A stretch of DNA of 64,000 bases from the NCBI GenBank assembly GCA_029203125.1, contig CP119317.1, forward strand, positions 2,542,001-2,606,000, in the 5' to 3' direction. Source of the stretch: Candidatus Cohnella colombiensis. Lineage in GTDB: Bacteria; Bacillota; Bacilli; Paenibacillales; Paenibacillaceae. Below, one piece after another: positions 39,499 through 48,223 of the stretch; the first letter of the stretch is position 1, and every line of letters starts with the position of its first letter. The notes under the pieces are model-generated. The model was not told where the DNA came from. It made no database searches and saw only the letters and a list, made by a program, of their open reading frames with translations. Both the position numbers and the translations under genes were made by a program.

Positions 39499-41955
39499 TC
39501 ATTTAGCCCCCCTACGTTTTTTAATATCCGCAAGCACCTCCGCGATTGGCCTTCCATACTGCCTTGCATGTCGCTTAGTCAGGAATGAATTATCCATCGA
39601 TTCATATCGCTTGCCTACCATCGGCAATGCATCACAGACGAATGGAGCCTCGTATTCGCCTTCGTGCAACCAACACCCAATGTATTGATATTGCTTTGTA
39701 GCATCGAACGCCTGTTGTGGATCGGCAAACGTCTTACCTAGGTACGGCATAAGCTTCTTATAGGTATCAACATGCGTGTTTTTGAATAAGTGCCAGTTGA
39801 TCGATGCTGATAGAAGTGTGTCAACAAAGCCTGGATATTCATTGAACGCACTAAAATCATGAAAGACAATCACTGGTGCAAGGCGATACTTTGGTCCTTC
39901 CCGCAGCATACGCTTTGCGAAATGCACAAGTCCCTTTGACATGAATTGATGTGGTTCGTTTAGCACTAAGAATGTGCCAGCTCCTTTGCCATCCTGTGCC
40001 AACTTAATGAGAAACGTCAACATCACGATCCAATACCCCAAAGTCTCCTTGATCCTCTCTGGCATCGGTATTCCGTCAGGCATACGGCATCTGATAATAA
40101 CAACCTTGCCATCTTGTAGCCATCTATAAAGATCCATCTTAGGGTTGAAGCTTTGGCAGAACATCGGCTTTAAGAACTCACTTCCAATAATCTGATTAAG
40201 CCGTCTTAATACTGGCCCGAATATCTGCCCTTGCTTTCCCTCGCTCATCTTGTCGAAGTCTCTCCAAGTATCCATGTCAAATACATTGTCGAGCTCGGCA
40301 ATCTTCTTCTTACGAAATGTCGGCGAGAGGAACATTTCTTTCATGTCGGTAAAATCGCCGTTAGTTACCTTCGCAGCTTCTCTCGTAAAGTCCATCGTTT
40401 GAAACTTATCATCGTCGCCGTCAGAGAGTAGGAAGTCTGTCAGGTACTCCGCTATGACATCGGATGCAACCCGAGAGTCCTTTACATTCTGAAAGATTGA
40501 TTGCAAACCCAGATAAGGCGCATACGCAGTGTCAGCAAGGTTGATGTCAATCACATCATCAGGTGGCAGGTGATCTCTTATTGCGTCTGCCATGCCCCTG
40601 TGCCCGTTACGCTCGTCGATAAAGTCGGGGATAACCGCGCCTATTCCATGCTTGCGCTTAGCCTCTACGACCATGTTAATGACGTATTGATCCTTGCCCA
40701 TGCGAGGACTTCCGTTGATGCCTCTAGCCATATAGAGCTTATCTGGACGGTTAGTAGGGATATGGATGTTGTACGTCTCTCCCCGATCCGTAGCTGTTCC
40801 AGCAAGAATGCCTGATTCGTCCAAGAACACTTTAGGTAACTCTATCTCTACTCGGCGATTCGACTCCAGTGCATCTGCAAACTCCAATTGTAATTCAGAT
40901 GTTGGGAGTTGCTGAAGCTTTCCGAGCTCGTCGACGCTCATCATATTAGGAGACAACTCTCGAATGCGCCAATTATGGAGATCATTTAGTGCCTCTTTGG
41001 CGCGAATATTTATCTTGACCATCTCCAGCCTGTTATCGTGGTATCTCCCTTTGTCCGTAACAATCGAATATGCTCCTGCAACGGACCGAGCGAGCATCTC
41101 CCGTTTAACTGTATCTTGCGATGTTACAGTGTATCTGATAGACGTTTTAAAGACAGGGAGATTCCGCTTATTCTTGCTCATCGGTGAAAGGTCGCCACTA
41201 ACTGTAAGTTCTGCACGATCAGGATTAGGTAACGCTGGCCGTTCCGCTTTCTGCCTAGCACCTCCATTATTGTGAAAGAATGATTTCTCGAAGCCAGCTA
41301 GAACATCGTCGACCAATGACTTAGCTTCAAAAAATAAGTGTGTGATTCCATTCGCAACATGCCTCAGTAATCTCAGTGGATCGAAGCCTGCGCGATAAGG
41401 TACGCTCCCTTTGTCCCATTGCTCCCAAGCGTAGTCTGCGAGCTTCTTCCACTTCTTTCGCGATACAGTTTCAGTCCTGATAAATATAGAGACCGCTTCG
41501 CCCTCTGCGAGTTCGTTTGTGACACCTAATACGTTACGGACTGGTGTAGTCTGCTCGGAAAAATCAGCCTCGAGGGAAAACATGTCGTGCCGTTTATACT
41601 TGAGCGCATAGAGATCTGTCTGTTCGTCAATCGGTAACTCGAAATCCTCAACAATCTCAAGCGTTGACTTGCGCCACTGCTCATGGTTGCGAAACTTGGT
41701 TCTGAATGCCTCGGAAAAGTCGGTAGGCATCGCACAGTAATATTCGATTGAGTCAGATTTGAGAGTGGTGATCCACCAGAAGTTTGGAGAGGGATTAACT
41801 ATTATCTTAAATCCTTCTCTATGCGGTTTATATCGGACAGAGAATAGTTCGTACAAAGAACGTTGGAAGTTGCGGGAGGACGAATTGAGGACGGTGTGAT
41901 GAGGTATTATGCGGAATGCGGTATAGGTCGGATGCTGAACCTCGATTAACTTCAT
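39499..41955 (-). CDS. VirB4/HerA-like transfer ATPase
   Basis: An 818-aa protein. The N-terminal half (1-400) is unrecognised, with one possible membrane-associated stretch near 190-210. The C-terminal half is a P-loop ATPase of the VirB4/TraG/HerA group. Its Walker A is GSPRMGKD (415-422) with Asp in place of the usual Ser/Thr, and FLVLNEPHQF is in the Walker B place with Asn-Glu. PVIVFHDFSAF resembles the sensor segment. It probably moves DNA or protein across the membrane. It is the last gene of a block with a pilin-like protein and a cell-wall peptidase. Reduced ATPase activity is possible given the odd residues. Confidence 0.75.
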   Translation of the reverse strand: MKLIEVQHPTYTAFRIIPHHTVLNSSSRNFQRSLYELFSVRYKPHREGFKIIVNPSPNFWWITTLKSDSIEYYCAMPTDFSEAFRTKFRNHEQWRKSTLEIVEDFELPIDEQTDLYALKYKRHDMFSLEADFSEQTTPVRNVLGVTNELAEGEAVSIFIRTETVSRKKWKKLADYAWEQWDKGSVPYRAGFDPLRLLRHVANGITHLFFEAKSLVDDVLAGFEKSFFHNNGGARQKAERPALPNPDRAELTVSGDLSPMSKNKRNLPVFKTSIRYTVTSQDTVKREMLARSVAGAYSIVTDKGRYHDNRLEMVKINIRAKEALNDLHNWRIRELSPNMMSVDELGKLQQLPTSELQLEFADALESNRRVEIELPKVFLDESGILAGTATDRGETYNIHIPTNRPDKLYMARGINGSPRMGKDQYVINMVVEAKRKHGIGAVIPDFIDERNGHRGMADAIRDHLPPDDVIDINLADTAYAPYLGLQSIFQNVKDSRVASDVIAEYLTDFLLSDGDDDKFQTMDFTREAAKVTNGDFTDMKEMFLSPTFRKKKIAELDNVFDMDTWRDFDKMSEGKQGQIFGPVLRRLNQIIGSEFLKPMFCQSFNPKMDLYRWLQDGKVVIIRCRMPDGIPMPERIKETLGYWIVMLTFLIKLAQDGKGAGTFLVLNEPHQFMSKGLVHFAKRMLREGPKYRLAPVIVFHDFSAFNEYPGFVDTLLSASINWHLFKNTHVDTYKKLMPYLGKTFADPQQAFDATKQYQYIGCWLHEGEYEAPFVCDALPMVGKRYESMDNSFLTKRHARQYGRPIAEVLADIKKRRGAK

Positions 41956-41979
41956 TGCGTTCGCCCCCCACTTGGTTAC

Positions 41980-42195
41980 TTAAAAAATCGACTGATAAGC
42001 AGTAATGATGTCCTTCCCAAAACCAGTAAATACGTCGGCAATGGTGTGAAACATGCTAGGCAAACAAACGATAAGGAGAGCCCCAGCGACAAATATAGCC
42101 GCCGTTTTGATGAGCTCAAAATATTGATTTTCGCGTTGTTCAAGATCAAACATCCTCTCGGTCATATCACGACCGTTAATTGTCACTTTCACCAC
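41980..42195 (-). CDS. Small membrane protein of the transfer-like block
   Basis: A 71-aa protein from GTG 42195 (or the next GTG) with AAGGGGCTGAA upstream. One transmembrane helix (TAAIFVAGALLIVCLPSMFH) is near the middle. No family recognised; position suggests a component of the envelope machine. Confidence 0.6.
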   Translation of the reverse strand: MVKVTINGRDMTERMFDLEQRENQYFELIKTAAIFVAGALLIVCLPSMFHTIADVFTGFGKDIITAYQSIF

Positions 42196-42320
42196 TTCAG
42201 CCCCTTGAACATTTTTGATGCTGCCTTATCGACTCTCTTGGTCGCTTTCTTACCTGCCCGTCTCGCTCCGGAAACCACTTTCTTAGCCTTCTTAGCAATT
42301 TTAATCGCTGTAAATAGCAA
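42189..42320 (-). CDS. Small basic protein (43 aa)
   Basis: TTG 42320 follows GAGGAG at nine bases. The product is extremely Lys/Arg-rich (AIKIAKKAKKVVSGARRAGK...) and ends in LKW. The overlap with the next gene's start supports translation. It may bind DNA or membrane. Confidence 0.55.
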   Translation of the reverse strand: MLFTAIKIAKKAKKVVSGARRAGKKATKRVDKAASKMFKGLKW

Positions 42321-42341
42321 TTTGTATCACTCCTCAATTAG

Positions 42342-43025
42342 TCATGTAACCATCCGCCATATCACGCCACCCCAAAAGACTATAAACATGCGCCCCATCC
42401 ATTTACTACCACTACCAATTATCGGACCGACCATCATCCCGACCGCACAGGCACAGACACCTAACGTAATAATCTCAGCAGAGTGGACGCTCACAAGCTC
42501 AAACAAATGCTTTACAGTGGACATAAATATATTGCCAGCTGGTTTAGCAATGAGCTCAGCCTCTTTGCCGATAAACCAATCCGAAAATCCATTTATCTGA
42601 TCCATTACACTTTGCCAAAATCCAGGGTCGGTCGCAGCTGGGACGATTTGCGTCGGGTCCATATTAGTCCCATCGGAGATCACCTGTAGATGCAAGTGCG
42701 GGCCTGTAGAGTGTCCTGTGTTACCACTAAGGCCTAGCATGTCGCCAGCCTGCACATGGTCGCCTATCTTGACGTTGACCTGTGACAAGTGACCGTAGAC
42801 AACATCAGGACCGCTATCGGTATCTAACCTCACCATCCGGCCATATGTTGACTGATCGCCAATGACATCTAACTTTGTTATTACTCCGTCATCTATTGCA
42901 TAAAGTGGTGTTCCTTGGGGCATTGCGATATCTACACCTGTATGAGGGATTTTGTGAACCGAGTCAATGTCACCAAACCCAGCTGAGATGGGATAGCCAT
43001 TTATGCGTAGTTGCACGGCCTCCAC
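42342..43025 (-). CDS. M23-family cell-wall peptidase with membrane anchor
   Basis: A 227-aa protein. The M23 (LytM) metallopeptidase domain (about 5-130) has HTGVDIA (His28, Asp32) and GPHLHLQ (His110, His112), a complete zinc site. Two hydrophobic segments follow (about 180-225). It should open peptidoglycan locally. In Gram-positive conjugation systems such a hydrolase accompanies the transfer channel. Here it sits between a pilin-like protein and the ATPase. Confidence 0.85.
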   Translation of the reverse strand: MEAVQLRINGYPISAGFGDIDSVHKIPHTGVDIAMPQGTPLYAIDDGVITKLDVIGDQSTYGRMVRLDTDSGPDVVYGHLSQVNVKIGDHVQAGDMLGLSGNTGHSTGPHLHLQVISDGTNMDPTQIVPAATDPGFWQSVMDQINGFSDWFIGKEAELIAKPAGNIFMSTVKHLFELVSVHSAEIITLGVCACAVGMMVGPIIGSGSKWMGRMFIVFWGGVIWRMVT

Positions 43026-43028
43026 CTC

Positions 43029-43379
43029 CTACAGGGTTTTGAGCCAGTTTCTAATGTCCAAAGCATGGCGAATTATCAGATACCCAGACGCACCGCCCAT
43101 AAGAAGCTCCAGCGCCTTTGTACGATTCGCGAACATCCATGTCACACCTGCAAATACGATAATGCCAGCACATAGCCAATCAGAGATTTCAAGAACAGTG
43201 TTGAATATCTCCTGCCATGAAGAATCTGTGCCTGTGTTTGCAAGCGCAGCTGTCGGGAATAAGAATATATGCGTAGTTGATGCCATATCCCTCGCAGTAT
43301 TTAACTTATTAAAACGATCCACCGGGACGATACGCCCAACCATAAACTCATTCCAGTTTAGGGCAACCGATTTTCCCAT
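43029..43379 (-). CDS. VirB2/TrbC-like small membrane protein
   Basis: A 116-aa protein from ATG 43379 (GGAAGGAATCAA upstream). Two hydrophobic helices (SDWLCAGIIVFAGVTWMFA and LLMGGASGYLIIRHA) follow an AALANTG segment that resembles a processing site. This is the layout of VirB2/TrbC pilin-like subunits. Assignment is by layout, not by clear sequence match. Confidence 0.55.
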   Translation of the reverse strand: MGKSVALNWNEFMVGRIVPVDRFNKLNTARDMASTTHIFLFPTAALANTGTDSSWQEIFNTVLEISDWLCAGIIVFAGVTWMFANRTKALELLMGGASGYLIIRHALDIRNWLKTL

Positions 43380-43637
43380 TTGATTCCTTCCTTTCGTCCG
43401 TATGACCATTGATCACAACGGGCATGATTAATATAAAAACGAAATGAGGTAGGAGACATTGCCCTTTATCCTTGGAATGATTATTGGTGGAGCACTAGGT
43501 GGCGTATTAACTTATTTTGCATCTGTCTAAGGACACGCATTAAATACAAGCCCTCTCGCATACGCTGGTGGTAGAGCGATCGCCTTCGCGAACGCGCTTG
43601 GGAGCGATGATGAAAAAGTCTCGCTCTTTTTCTTTGT
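43380..43637. other. Gap with a short membrane peptide
   Basis: A 258-bp stretch between the pilin-like and ParR-like genes. Apart from the 23-codon frame at 43459-43530 (plus strand) nothing was recognised. Confidence 0.4.
43459..43530 (+). CDS. DUF3789-like 23-aa membrane peptide
   Basis: TTG 43459, with AGGTAGGAGA just upstream, begins MPFILGMIIGGALGG and ends at TAA 43528-43530. DUF3789 consists of peptides of this kind (FLLG..IGG..G), common on Firmicute mobile elements. It is too short for certainty. Confidence 0.45.
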   Translation: MPFILGMIIGGALGGVLTYFASV

Positions 43638-43874
43638 CTAAATGAATCCGTCAGCATTGAAATCCTCTGTTACCGCCTCCGCATTCACCCTGTATGACGC
43701 TTGTGGTGCTCCCGCCTGTTCTCGTTCAACATCCCACTGTATAAGTCGCTTAACGTATCCTGAGCGATTAGGGAAGCTCGCAACGCGTTCGAACAATTGG
43801 CATTGGAATGGGTCGATGATATTGAAACAAACTTGAATAATCTTAATGTCCTTATTCGCGTCTTTATTGCCCAT
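43638..43874 (-). CDS. ParR-like DNA-binding partner of ParM
   Basis: A 78-aa protein overlapping the end of parM by 11 bp. IQVCFNIIDPFQCQLFERVA then FPNRSGYVKRLIQWD gives the strand plus two helices of a ribbon-helix-helix ParR. It would bind a centromere site and hold the ParM filament. Identity rests mainly on this pattern and on its place after parM. Confidence 0.68.
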   Translation of the reverse strand: MGNKDANKDIKIIQVCFNIIDPFQCQLFERVASFPNRSGYVKRLIQWDVEREQAGAPQASYRVNAEAVTEDFNADGFI

Positions 43875-44670
43875 ATAACTTCCCCGCGATCAGATAGAAT
43901 GCCCTTACATTAGCTGTTACTGGATCGCCTATTATGAGTTGTGCATTAATGAAATAAGCACGTAGTGACTCCTGCAACGCCTCTGCACCGCCTCCGCACA
44001 GATACACCGCATCATTCTTTCCCCAACCATTAGAAAGTGCCTTGAGGGCAATCTGACGACCAAAAGATACGGGGTCGGCAGTTCGGACAGTCTCCATTCC
44101 ATTTGTTAAAGTAAAGCTTCCCTTGTCATTAAACCGGCGATCAATCAAGGTACCGAAGTTAACTGTGCCACTGCCTATATCGATTACGCGGACTGTGCCA
44201 CCACCGGGCACTAGCAAGCCAGCCGTAACGCCCTCAGCAGCCACCTCACAACGTGTTATGAGTAGATGTTTCTTTCGACCGTTTACCGCTATTTCATGCC
44301 GACCAACTATCATTTCTTTAATGGTTTCTTTTTCCTCTTTCGTGTGTGTTTTGATCGGCTGCCCGACAACGATCTTATGCTCGATACCGTCCGTAAACTG
44401 ATGCAACGCGATAAGGATCCGTAGTAACGCGTCAGGATGCGCCTTGCTATCACCTTTCCGACTCTCCGCACATTCGCTCTCATACAGCGCAAGCGTCCCT
44501 GCAAAACCTTTCTGATCTTTGTACTCCCATTCGTAATCATGTTCGCCCTGCTGTTGTTTCAGGTTGCGTTCTCGCCAGTCGTATCCGAGTATTGAAGGGA
44601 ACTGAACGAATCGCTTACCATCATAAAACTTAGTCTCATGATTACCCGCATCTATTGCTACCACGCTCAT
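43864..44670 (-). CDS. parM: ParM/StbA-family actin-like plasmid segregation protein
   Basis: A 268-aa actin-like ATPase: VVAIDAGNHETKF (phosphate 1, 3-15), VIDIGSGTVNFGTL (phosphate 2, about 165-178), YLCGGGAEAL (adenosine motif, about 220-229). This is the small StbA/pSK41-type ParM. It forms filaments that separate plasmid copies. With ParR it is a type II partition system, which only makes sense for DNA that exists as a plasmid at some stage. Confidence 0.85.
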   Translation of the reverse strand: MSVVAIDAGNHETKFYDGKRFVQFPSILGYDWRERNLKQQQGEHDYEWEYKDQKGFAGTLALYESECAESRKGDSKAHPDALLRILIALHQFTDGIEHKIVVGQPIKTHTKEEKETIKEMIVGRHEIAVNGRKKHLLITRCEVAAEGVTAGLLVPGGGTVRVIDIGSGTVNFGTLIDRRFNDKGSFTLTNGMETVRTADPVSFGRQIALKALSNGWGKNDAVYLCGGGAEALQESLRAYFINAQLIIGDPVTANVRAFYLIAGKLYGQ

Positions 44671-44860
44671 ATCGCTGCCCTCCTAGTTGTAGAAGTGGTT
44701 ACGGAACTGGGTTAGCGCCGAGCCAGATGTTCCGTATCTGGTTATATATGTATGGAGGTTGCTTGGTCATATTTCCGATTTATATCATCTAGCTTGTATC
44801 TTTTTATAGATTCCTGTCCAAACTAATAGAAATCGGAAACATGGACAAGGATGTGCTCAT
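44671..44860. promoter_or_regulatory. Region upstream of parM (candidate centromere)
   Basis: Contains the inverted repeats CCAGAT-N7-ATCTGG (near 44720) and TTTCCGATTT / AAATCGGAAA (near 44770 and 44830). No clear tandem direct repeats of the usual parC kind were found. It lies between divergent parM and the HTH gene. Confidence 0.4.
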
Positions 44861-45082
44861 ATGCATGGATTAGGAAAGAAAAGAAGCAAGTATGGGAGGT
44901 ATCTGGATTCAAATGGGATAGATCAGGGAGAAATATGCAAAGAGACGGGGCTTAATAAGGATACTGTTTCGAAGGCGTGTAATGAGGATGACCCGAAATT
45001 GCGTGGGATTACTAAGGAGGATTTAGCTGAAGCAGCAAGAAAGCTGTCTGGGAAAAATGTAGATAAGGGCGATTTTTGGTAA
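44861..45082 (+). CDS. Small HTH regulator of the plasmid-like block
   Basis: A 73-aa protein (MHGLGKKRSKYGRYLDSNGI then EICKETGLNKDTVSKACNED is the HTH). Proteins starting MHGLGKKR are recurrent on Bacillus and Paenibacillus plasmids and mobile elements near transfer genes. It probably controls the parM operon that diverges from it. Confidence 0.72.
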   Translation: MHGLGKKRSKYGRYLDSNGIDQGEICKETGLNKDTVSKACNEDDPKLRGITKEDLAEAARKLSGKNVDKGDFW

Positions 45083-45165
45083 GTTGTGCTATATTGATAT
45101 TATTTCCAAACGGTTTATTTTAGCAAATACTCCAGCCGATGGGGAAAATTAAGCGGGGTAATGGG

Positions 45166-45834
45166 ATGAAAAAGAAACTTTTGCTATCACTATTGATTAT
45201 TGGTATGTTGGCATCTGCTTCAATAGGAGCTTATGCTGCCACAAAAATGACCTTGATCGTGAATGGTGCGAAAGCAGATGTAGATCCTGTTGTCATTAAA
45301 GGCGTTACCTATGTACCAGTCAGGGCAGCAGCTCAAATGCTAGGCGCTGACGTTAAGTATGATGCTTCTACGGGAACGGTTACGGTCACTAGTAAAGGTA
45401 GTTCTCCTACACAATCAACATCAGCTAAGAAATCTTATAGCGTCGATATCGTGGTAAACAGTGGGCCGATGATCCTCAAAATATCCAAGGTCACACTTGA
45501 TCCCACATATAAAGCGAATGACTATAGTGCACCGATTAAAGCTGTTGTGTTTGATGTGAGTGCCGAGAACACTACTAGCGAAACCGTCCATTGGTATCCT
45601 TCACATGGTGAAATCGTAACTAATACGAAAGAACAGGCTCGACATTCAAGTGATACCAATATGATTAATGGTGAGTTCAAGGGTAAGGTCATCCAATCGG
45701 GGAAAGCGGTATTCGAGATTAAAGGTGACCTCACAGCTATAACGAGCATGAATTATTTTATTGATGCACCTTTCAAGGTATCTCTTGGTGATGTCGGCGG
45801 TAAAGATGAAGTGATTGAGATAGTTCTCCAATAA
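45166..45834 (+). CDS. Secreted protein with stalk (copper amine oxidase N-terminal) domain
   Basis: A 222-aa protein from ATG 45166, which has a GGGG-containing site upstream. The signal peptide (1-25; KKKLLLSLLIIGMLASASIG) is followed by a stalk domain (about 28-85; GVTYVPVRAAAQMLGADVKY) and a beta-rich C-terminal domain of DUF4352-like appearance. The same stalk domain ends the phage lysin next door, on the other strand. It may bind the cell wall of lysogens, a possible lysogenic-conversion gene. Confidence 0.72.
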   Translation: MKKKLLLSLLIIGMLASASIGAYAATKMTLIVNGAKADVDPVVIKGVTYVPVRAAAQMLGADVKYDASTGTVTVTSKGSSPTQSTSAKKSYSVDIVVNSGPMILKISKVTLDPTYKANDYSAPIKAVVFDVSAENTTSETVHWYPSHGEIVTNTKEQARHSSDTNMINGEFKGKVIQSGKAVFEIKGDLTAITSMNYFIDAPFKVSLGDVGGKDEVIEIVLQ

Positions 45835-45841
45835 CTCAAAA

Positions 45842-45879
45842 AAAGCCCCGCCCAGCCATAACGGCCAGAGCGGGGCTTT
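45842..45879. terminator. Bidirectional terminator between stalk protein and lysin
   Basis: AAAGCCCCGC (45842-45851) pairs perfectly with GCGGGGCTTT (45870-45879), with A and T runs outside. It serves both convergent genes. Confidence 0.85.
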
Positions 45880-45883
45880 CGAT

Positions 45884-47467
45884 TTACTTTGATATTGTAG
45901 CAGTATTACTTGCTTGGTCCCATGTCACCTTACCACCGATCGCATCCGCAACAGCTCGGAGTGGTAGCATCGTAACACCGTCAATCAGTTTTGCTCCCTC
46001 GATCTTCTTACCGTATACGATGGCTGTAATTAAGGGAACGTCACTGGAATCCACCGATACACCACTACCCCAAAATACCTCTTCTGTATAAGCTTCGTTG
46101 AAATCGACGGCTACACCGCCGAGCTTCGTGTCGTTTTTGTATTGGTATAAATGGGCCTTATCGCTTTTCTTTCCGTTAGACCAAGCATAGGTCTGCCAGA
46201 AGTATTTGCATGCTCCGCGTTTCGCCATCTCTTCGATTACTCCGTAGTGACCGTATATCCCAACATGATAGCCAGGTAATTCCCTTTGTGCAGCTCTCAA
46301 GTATGCTTCGAAAGAATCGTAATCAGCTGCCTTCGCATCATAGTCTACGGCAAAGAAGATCGCGCTACTTAGTGGCTGACCGATCAACTTAGCCTCAGAT
46401 AGTGCCTTCTTACCGTCAATCGTACCGAGTTCAGCACCGCCTAAAGGAGCTGCAGTACCCTCTTGGAACACCGAGGCGACCTTCAATCCAGCATCTTGAA
46501 TGTGGCCGACCTCTGCCACGGTCAGACGCTTCCAAGCATACCCCTTTGGCACGAGATACCTAACAGCAAACTTAGCGCCCTCAGTAGCTACAGCCTTTGC
46601 CGTGGTCCCTGTCAGCGGTGTTGCACAGTCAATGCCGAACAGGGTTTTTGACTTTGGGAAAAGAATACCTGGATCAAACTGAATAGCGACCGCGTGGTGT
46701 ATAACCCGCTGAACTTGCTTCGCGCTCATATCCGATACGTGGTAATTGCGCTTTTTAGCAACCTTATCGATCTCCAGCGCATCAAGTAGTTGTCTGTTGT
46801 TAGTTGCGATTGTAGCGGATCCACCGCCGTCCAGATTGATCGAATCTGGATATCCGAGACTAACAGCCATAATACCGGACTCTTCCGAAGTTAGGCCACG
46901 GTCCACATCACCACGACCATCAACCGCGATTATACCGATTGTGCCGTCTGCCTTAATCCCAACAATCATTCGAGGATTAACACCAGGTACGTCAGATGGC
47001 GTCTTTTCTTCCACTCTTGGCGGGTTGATTGCCTTACCTCCAGCCGACAGCGTTGGAACGCCAGTAACTGCCCAATCAAGTCCTACAGGACTATCTTGTC
47101 TACCGATGCCGAACTTGCCATTCTTTCGGTATAGATGAGGACGCTTCTCTGTTTTCCCCGAAACTTCTGCGAATATGACCTTGCCATCTTTATAGGTCCT
47201 ACCGAGCAGATCACCAGATGAAGCATTGAAATAGGATGCGTTGAACACGATCCAATTGCCTCCGTATTTGCTCACTAAGTCTGAGAGGATTGCGGAAGCT
47301 GTCTTGCCCTTTGCGATAACAAGATCCGTTCGAAGTACAGCGCCGGGGGGAATGTCAGCTACGCGGATATCTGTCCACCCGTTAGCCTTAGTATAAGACC
47401 CGCTATACTGCAGTGGCCCCTCTTCAAACTTTTTGTTTTTGACTCTAACGCGAGTATGTTTAATCAT
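45884..47467 (-). CDS. Three-domain phage lysin (NAGPA, GH25-like/DUF1906, stalk)
   Basis: A 527-aa endolysin. The phosphodiester glycosidase (NAGPA) domain is at about 1-270, with WIVFNASYF and SINLDGGGSAT (209-219). A DUF1906 glycoside-hydrolase-like domain is at about 275-480 (FGIDCATPL, FFAVDYDA, HVGIYGHYG, AVDFNEA). The stalk domain is at about 485-527 (GVTMLPLRAVADAIGGKVTW). It should cut cell-wall sugars at the end of the lytic cycle. The stalk may target the wall. It overlaps the holin gene by 4 nt. Confidence 0.88.
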   Translation of the reverse strand: MIKHTRVRVKNKKFEEGPLQYSGSYTKANGWTDIRVADIPPGAVLRTDLVIAKGKTASAILSDLVSKYGGNWIVFNASYFNASSGDLLGRTYKDGKVIFAEVSGKTEKRPHLYRKNGKFGIGRQDSPVGLDWAVTGVPTLSAGGKAINPPRVEEKTPSDVPGVNPRMIVGIKADGTIGIIAVDGRGDVDRGLTSEESGIMAVSLGYPDSINLDGGGSATIATNNRQLLDALEIDKVAKKRNYHVSDMSAKQVQRVIHHAVAIQFDPGILFPKSKTLFGIDCATPLTGTTAKAVATEGAKFAVRYLVPKGYAWKRLTVAEVGHIQDAGLKVASVFQEGTAAPLGGAELGTIDGKKALSEAKLIGQPLSSAIFFAVDYDAKAADYDSFEAYLRAAQRELPGYHVGIYGHYGVIEEMAKRGACKYFWQTYAWSNGKKSDKAHLYQYKNDTKLGGVAVDFNEAYTEEVFWGSGVSVDSSDVPLITAIVYGKKIEGAKLIDGVTMLPLRAVADAIGGKVTWDQASNTATISK

Positions 47468-47820
47468 CCCGCACCGCCACCCTTGACCTTGGCGTTATAG
47501 TCCAACACTGCTTTTTCAATCGCTGCCCTGATTGTATCCGCACCTACCTTGATACCGTAATTACTCGCGCGGTTAAACACGTAGGAAAAAGCCTCGGTTA
47601 GCTTCTCCATGCCTCCTGATTGCTTAAAAGCCGTTTCAGCATACGCCATCCCTTCCTGAGCCAAGCGATGCAATATCTCGCGTTGCTGAGCGTTCGTCCT
47701 TGACTCCAACCAAGCCGTGACCTTAACTCGCAACATTGCAACCACACCAATGACAAACGCAACAAGGAGGCTCACGAGAGCCCCCACGACACCATCAATA
47801 TACGGTTGTAAATGTTCCAA
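47464..47820 (-). CDS. Holin, phage LL-H family
   Basis: A 118-aa protein. One N-terminal transmembrane helix (GALVSLLVAFVIGVVAMLRV) is followed by a long amphipathic region with AYAETAFKQSGGMEKLTEAF, the LL-H holin pattern. It forms the membrane lesion that frees the lysin. It lies directly before the lysin. Confidence 0.88.
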   Translation of the reverse strand: MEHLQPYIDGVVGALVSLLVAFVIGVVAMLRVKVTAWLESRTNAQQREILHRLAQEGMAYAETAFKQSGGMEKLTEAFSYVFNRASNYGIKVGADTIRAAIEKAVLDYNAKVKGGGAG

Positions 47821-47833
47821 TTCGATCTTCCTC

Positions 47834-48181
47834 TCAAAATAATTTAATAGTGGCTACAATTAATGCACATGCCGTAAACATCGTCCCAATCATCCACCTG
47901 CGATCAAGTTTGCGCTCTTGATTCTCTGCTTGAATTCGAGCGATAAGGGTGGCTGATTCTGCATCGACCCGAGCATTGAGCAATCTTATCTCGTTGTCAT
48001 ATTGTTTTTCGATCTCGTCCAAACGCGCCTTGAAATCATTTTGACGTAGATGTGCTGACTTAGCCTTTTCAAGGGCTTCTGCGGCGATGTCCTTAGCGTT
48101 TAGTTGCATATCCAGCTTCGTCTCCACTCTAGTTAGCCGTTGTAGTATTTCCGTTTGCACGTCATCCGTGGACAATTCCAC
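47834..48181 (-). CDS. XhlA-like lysis accessory protein
   Basis: About 115 aa: a coiled coil (about 10-85) and a C-terminal transmembrane helix (WMIGTMFTACALIVATIKLF), the XhlA design. The start is GTG 48181 or TTG 48175, both after GGGGCGG. The longer frame runs back through a hairpin with a T-rich tail and part of XkdX, so it is rejected. Confidence 0.78.
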   Translation of the reverse strand: MELSTDDVQTEILQRLTRVETKLDMQLNAKDIAAEALEKAKSAHLRQNDFKARLDEIEKQYDNEIRLLNARVDAESATLIARIQAENQERKLDRRWMIGTMFTACALIVATIKLF

Positions 48182-48199
48182 CGCCCCATTTCCATAAAT

Positions 48200-48223
48200 A
48201 AAAAATAAGCCCCGCTTATGCGG
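48200..48223 (-). terminator. Hairpin after XkdX
   Basis: On the minus strand CCGC-ATAA-GCGG is followed by a TTATTTTTTATTT tail. It separates the tail operon from the lysis genes. Confidence 0.5.

Noticed and set aside
45166..45834. Annotation as copper amine oxidase
   Set aside because: Only the N-terminal stalk domain is present; no oxidase domain or topaquinone motif.
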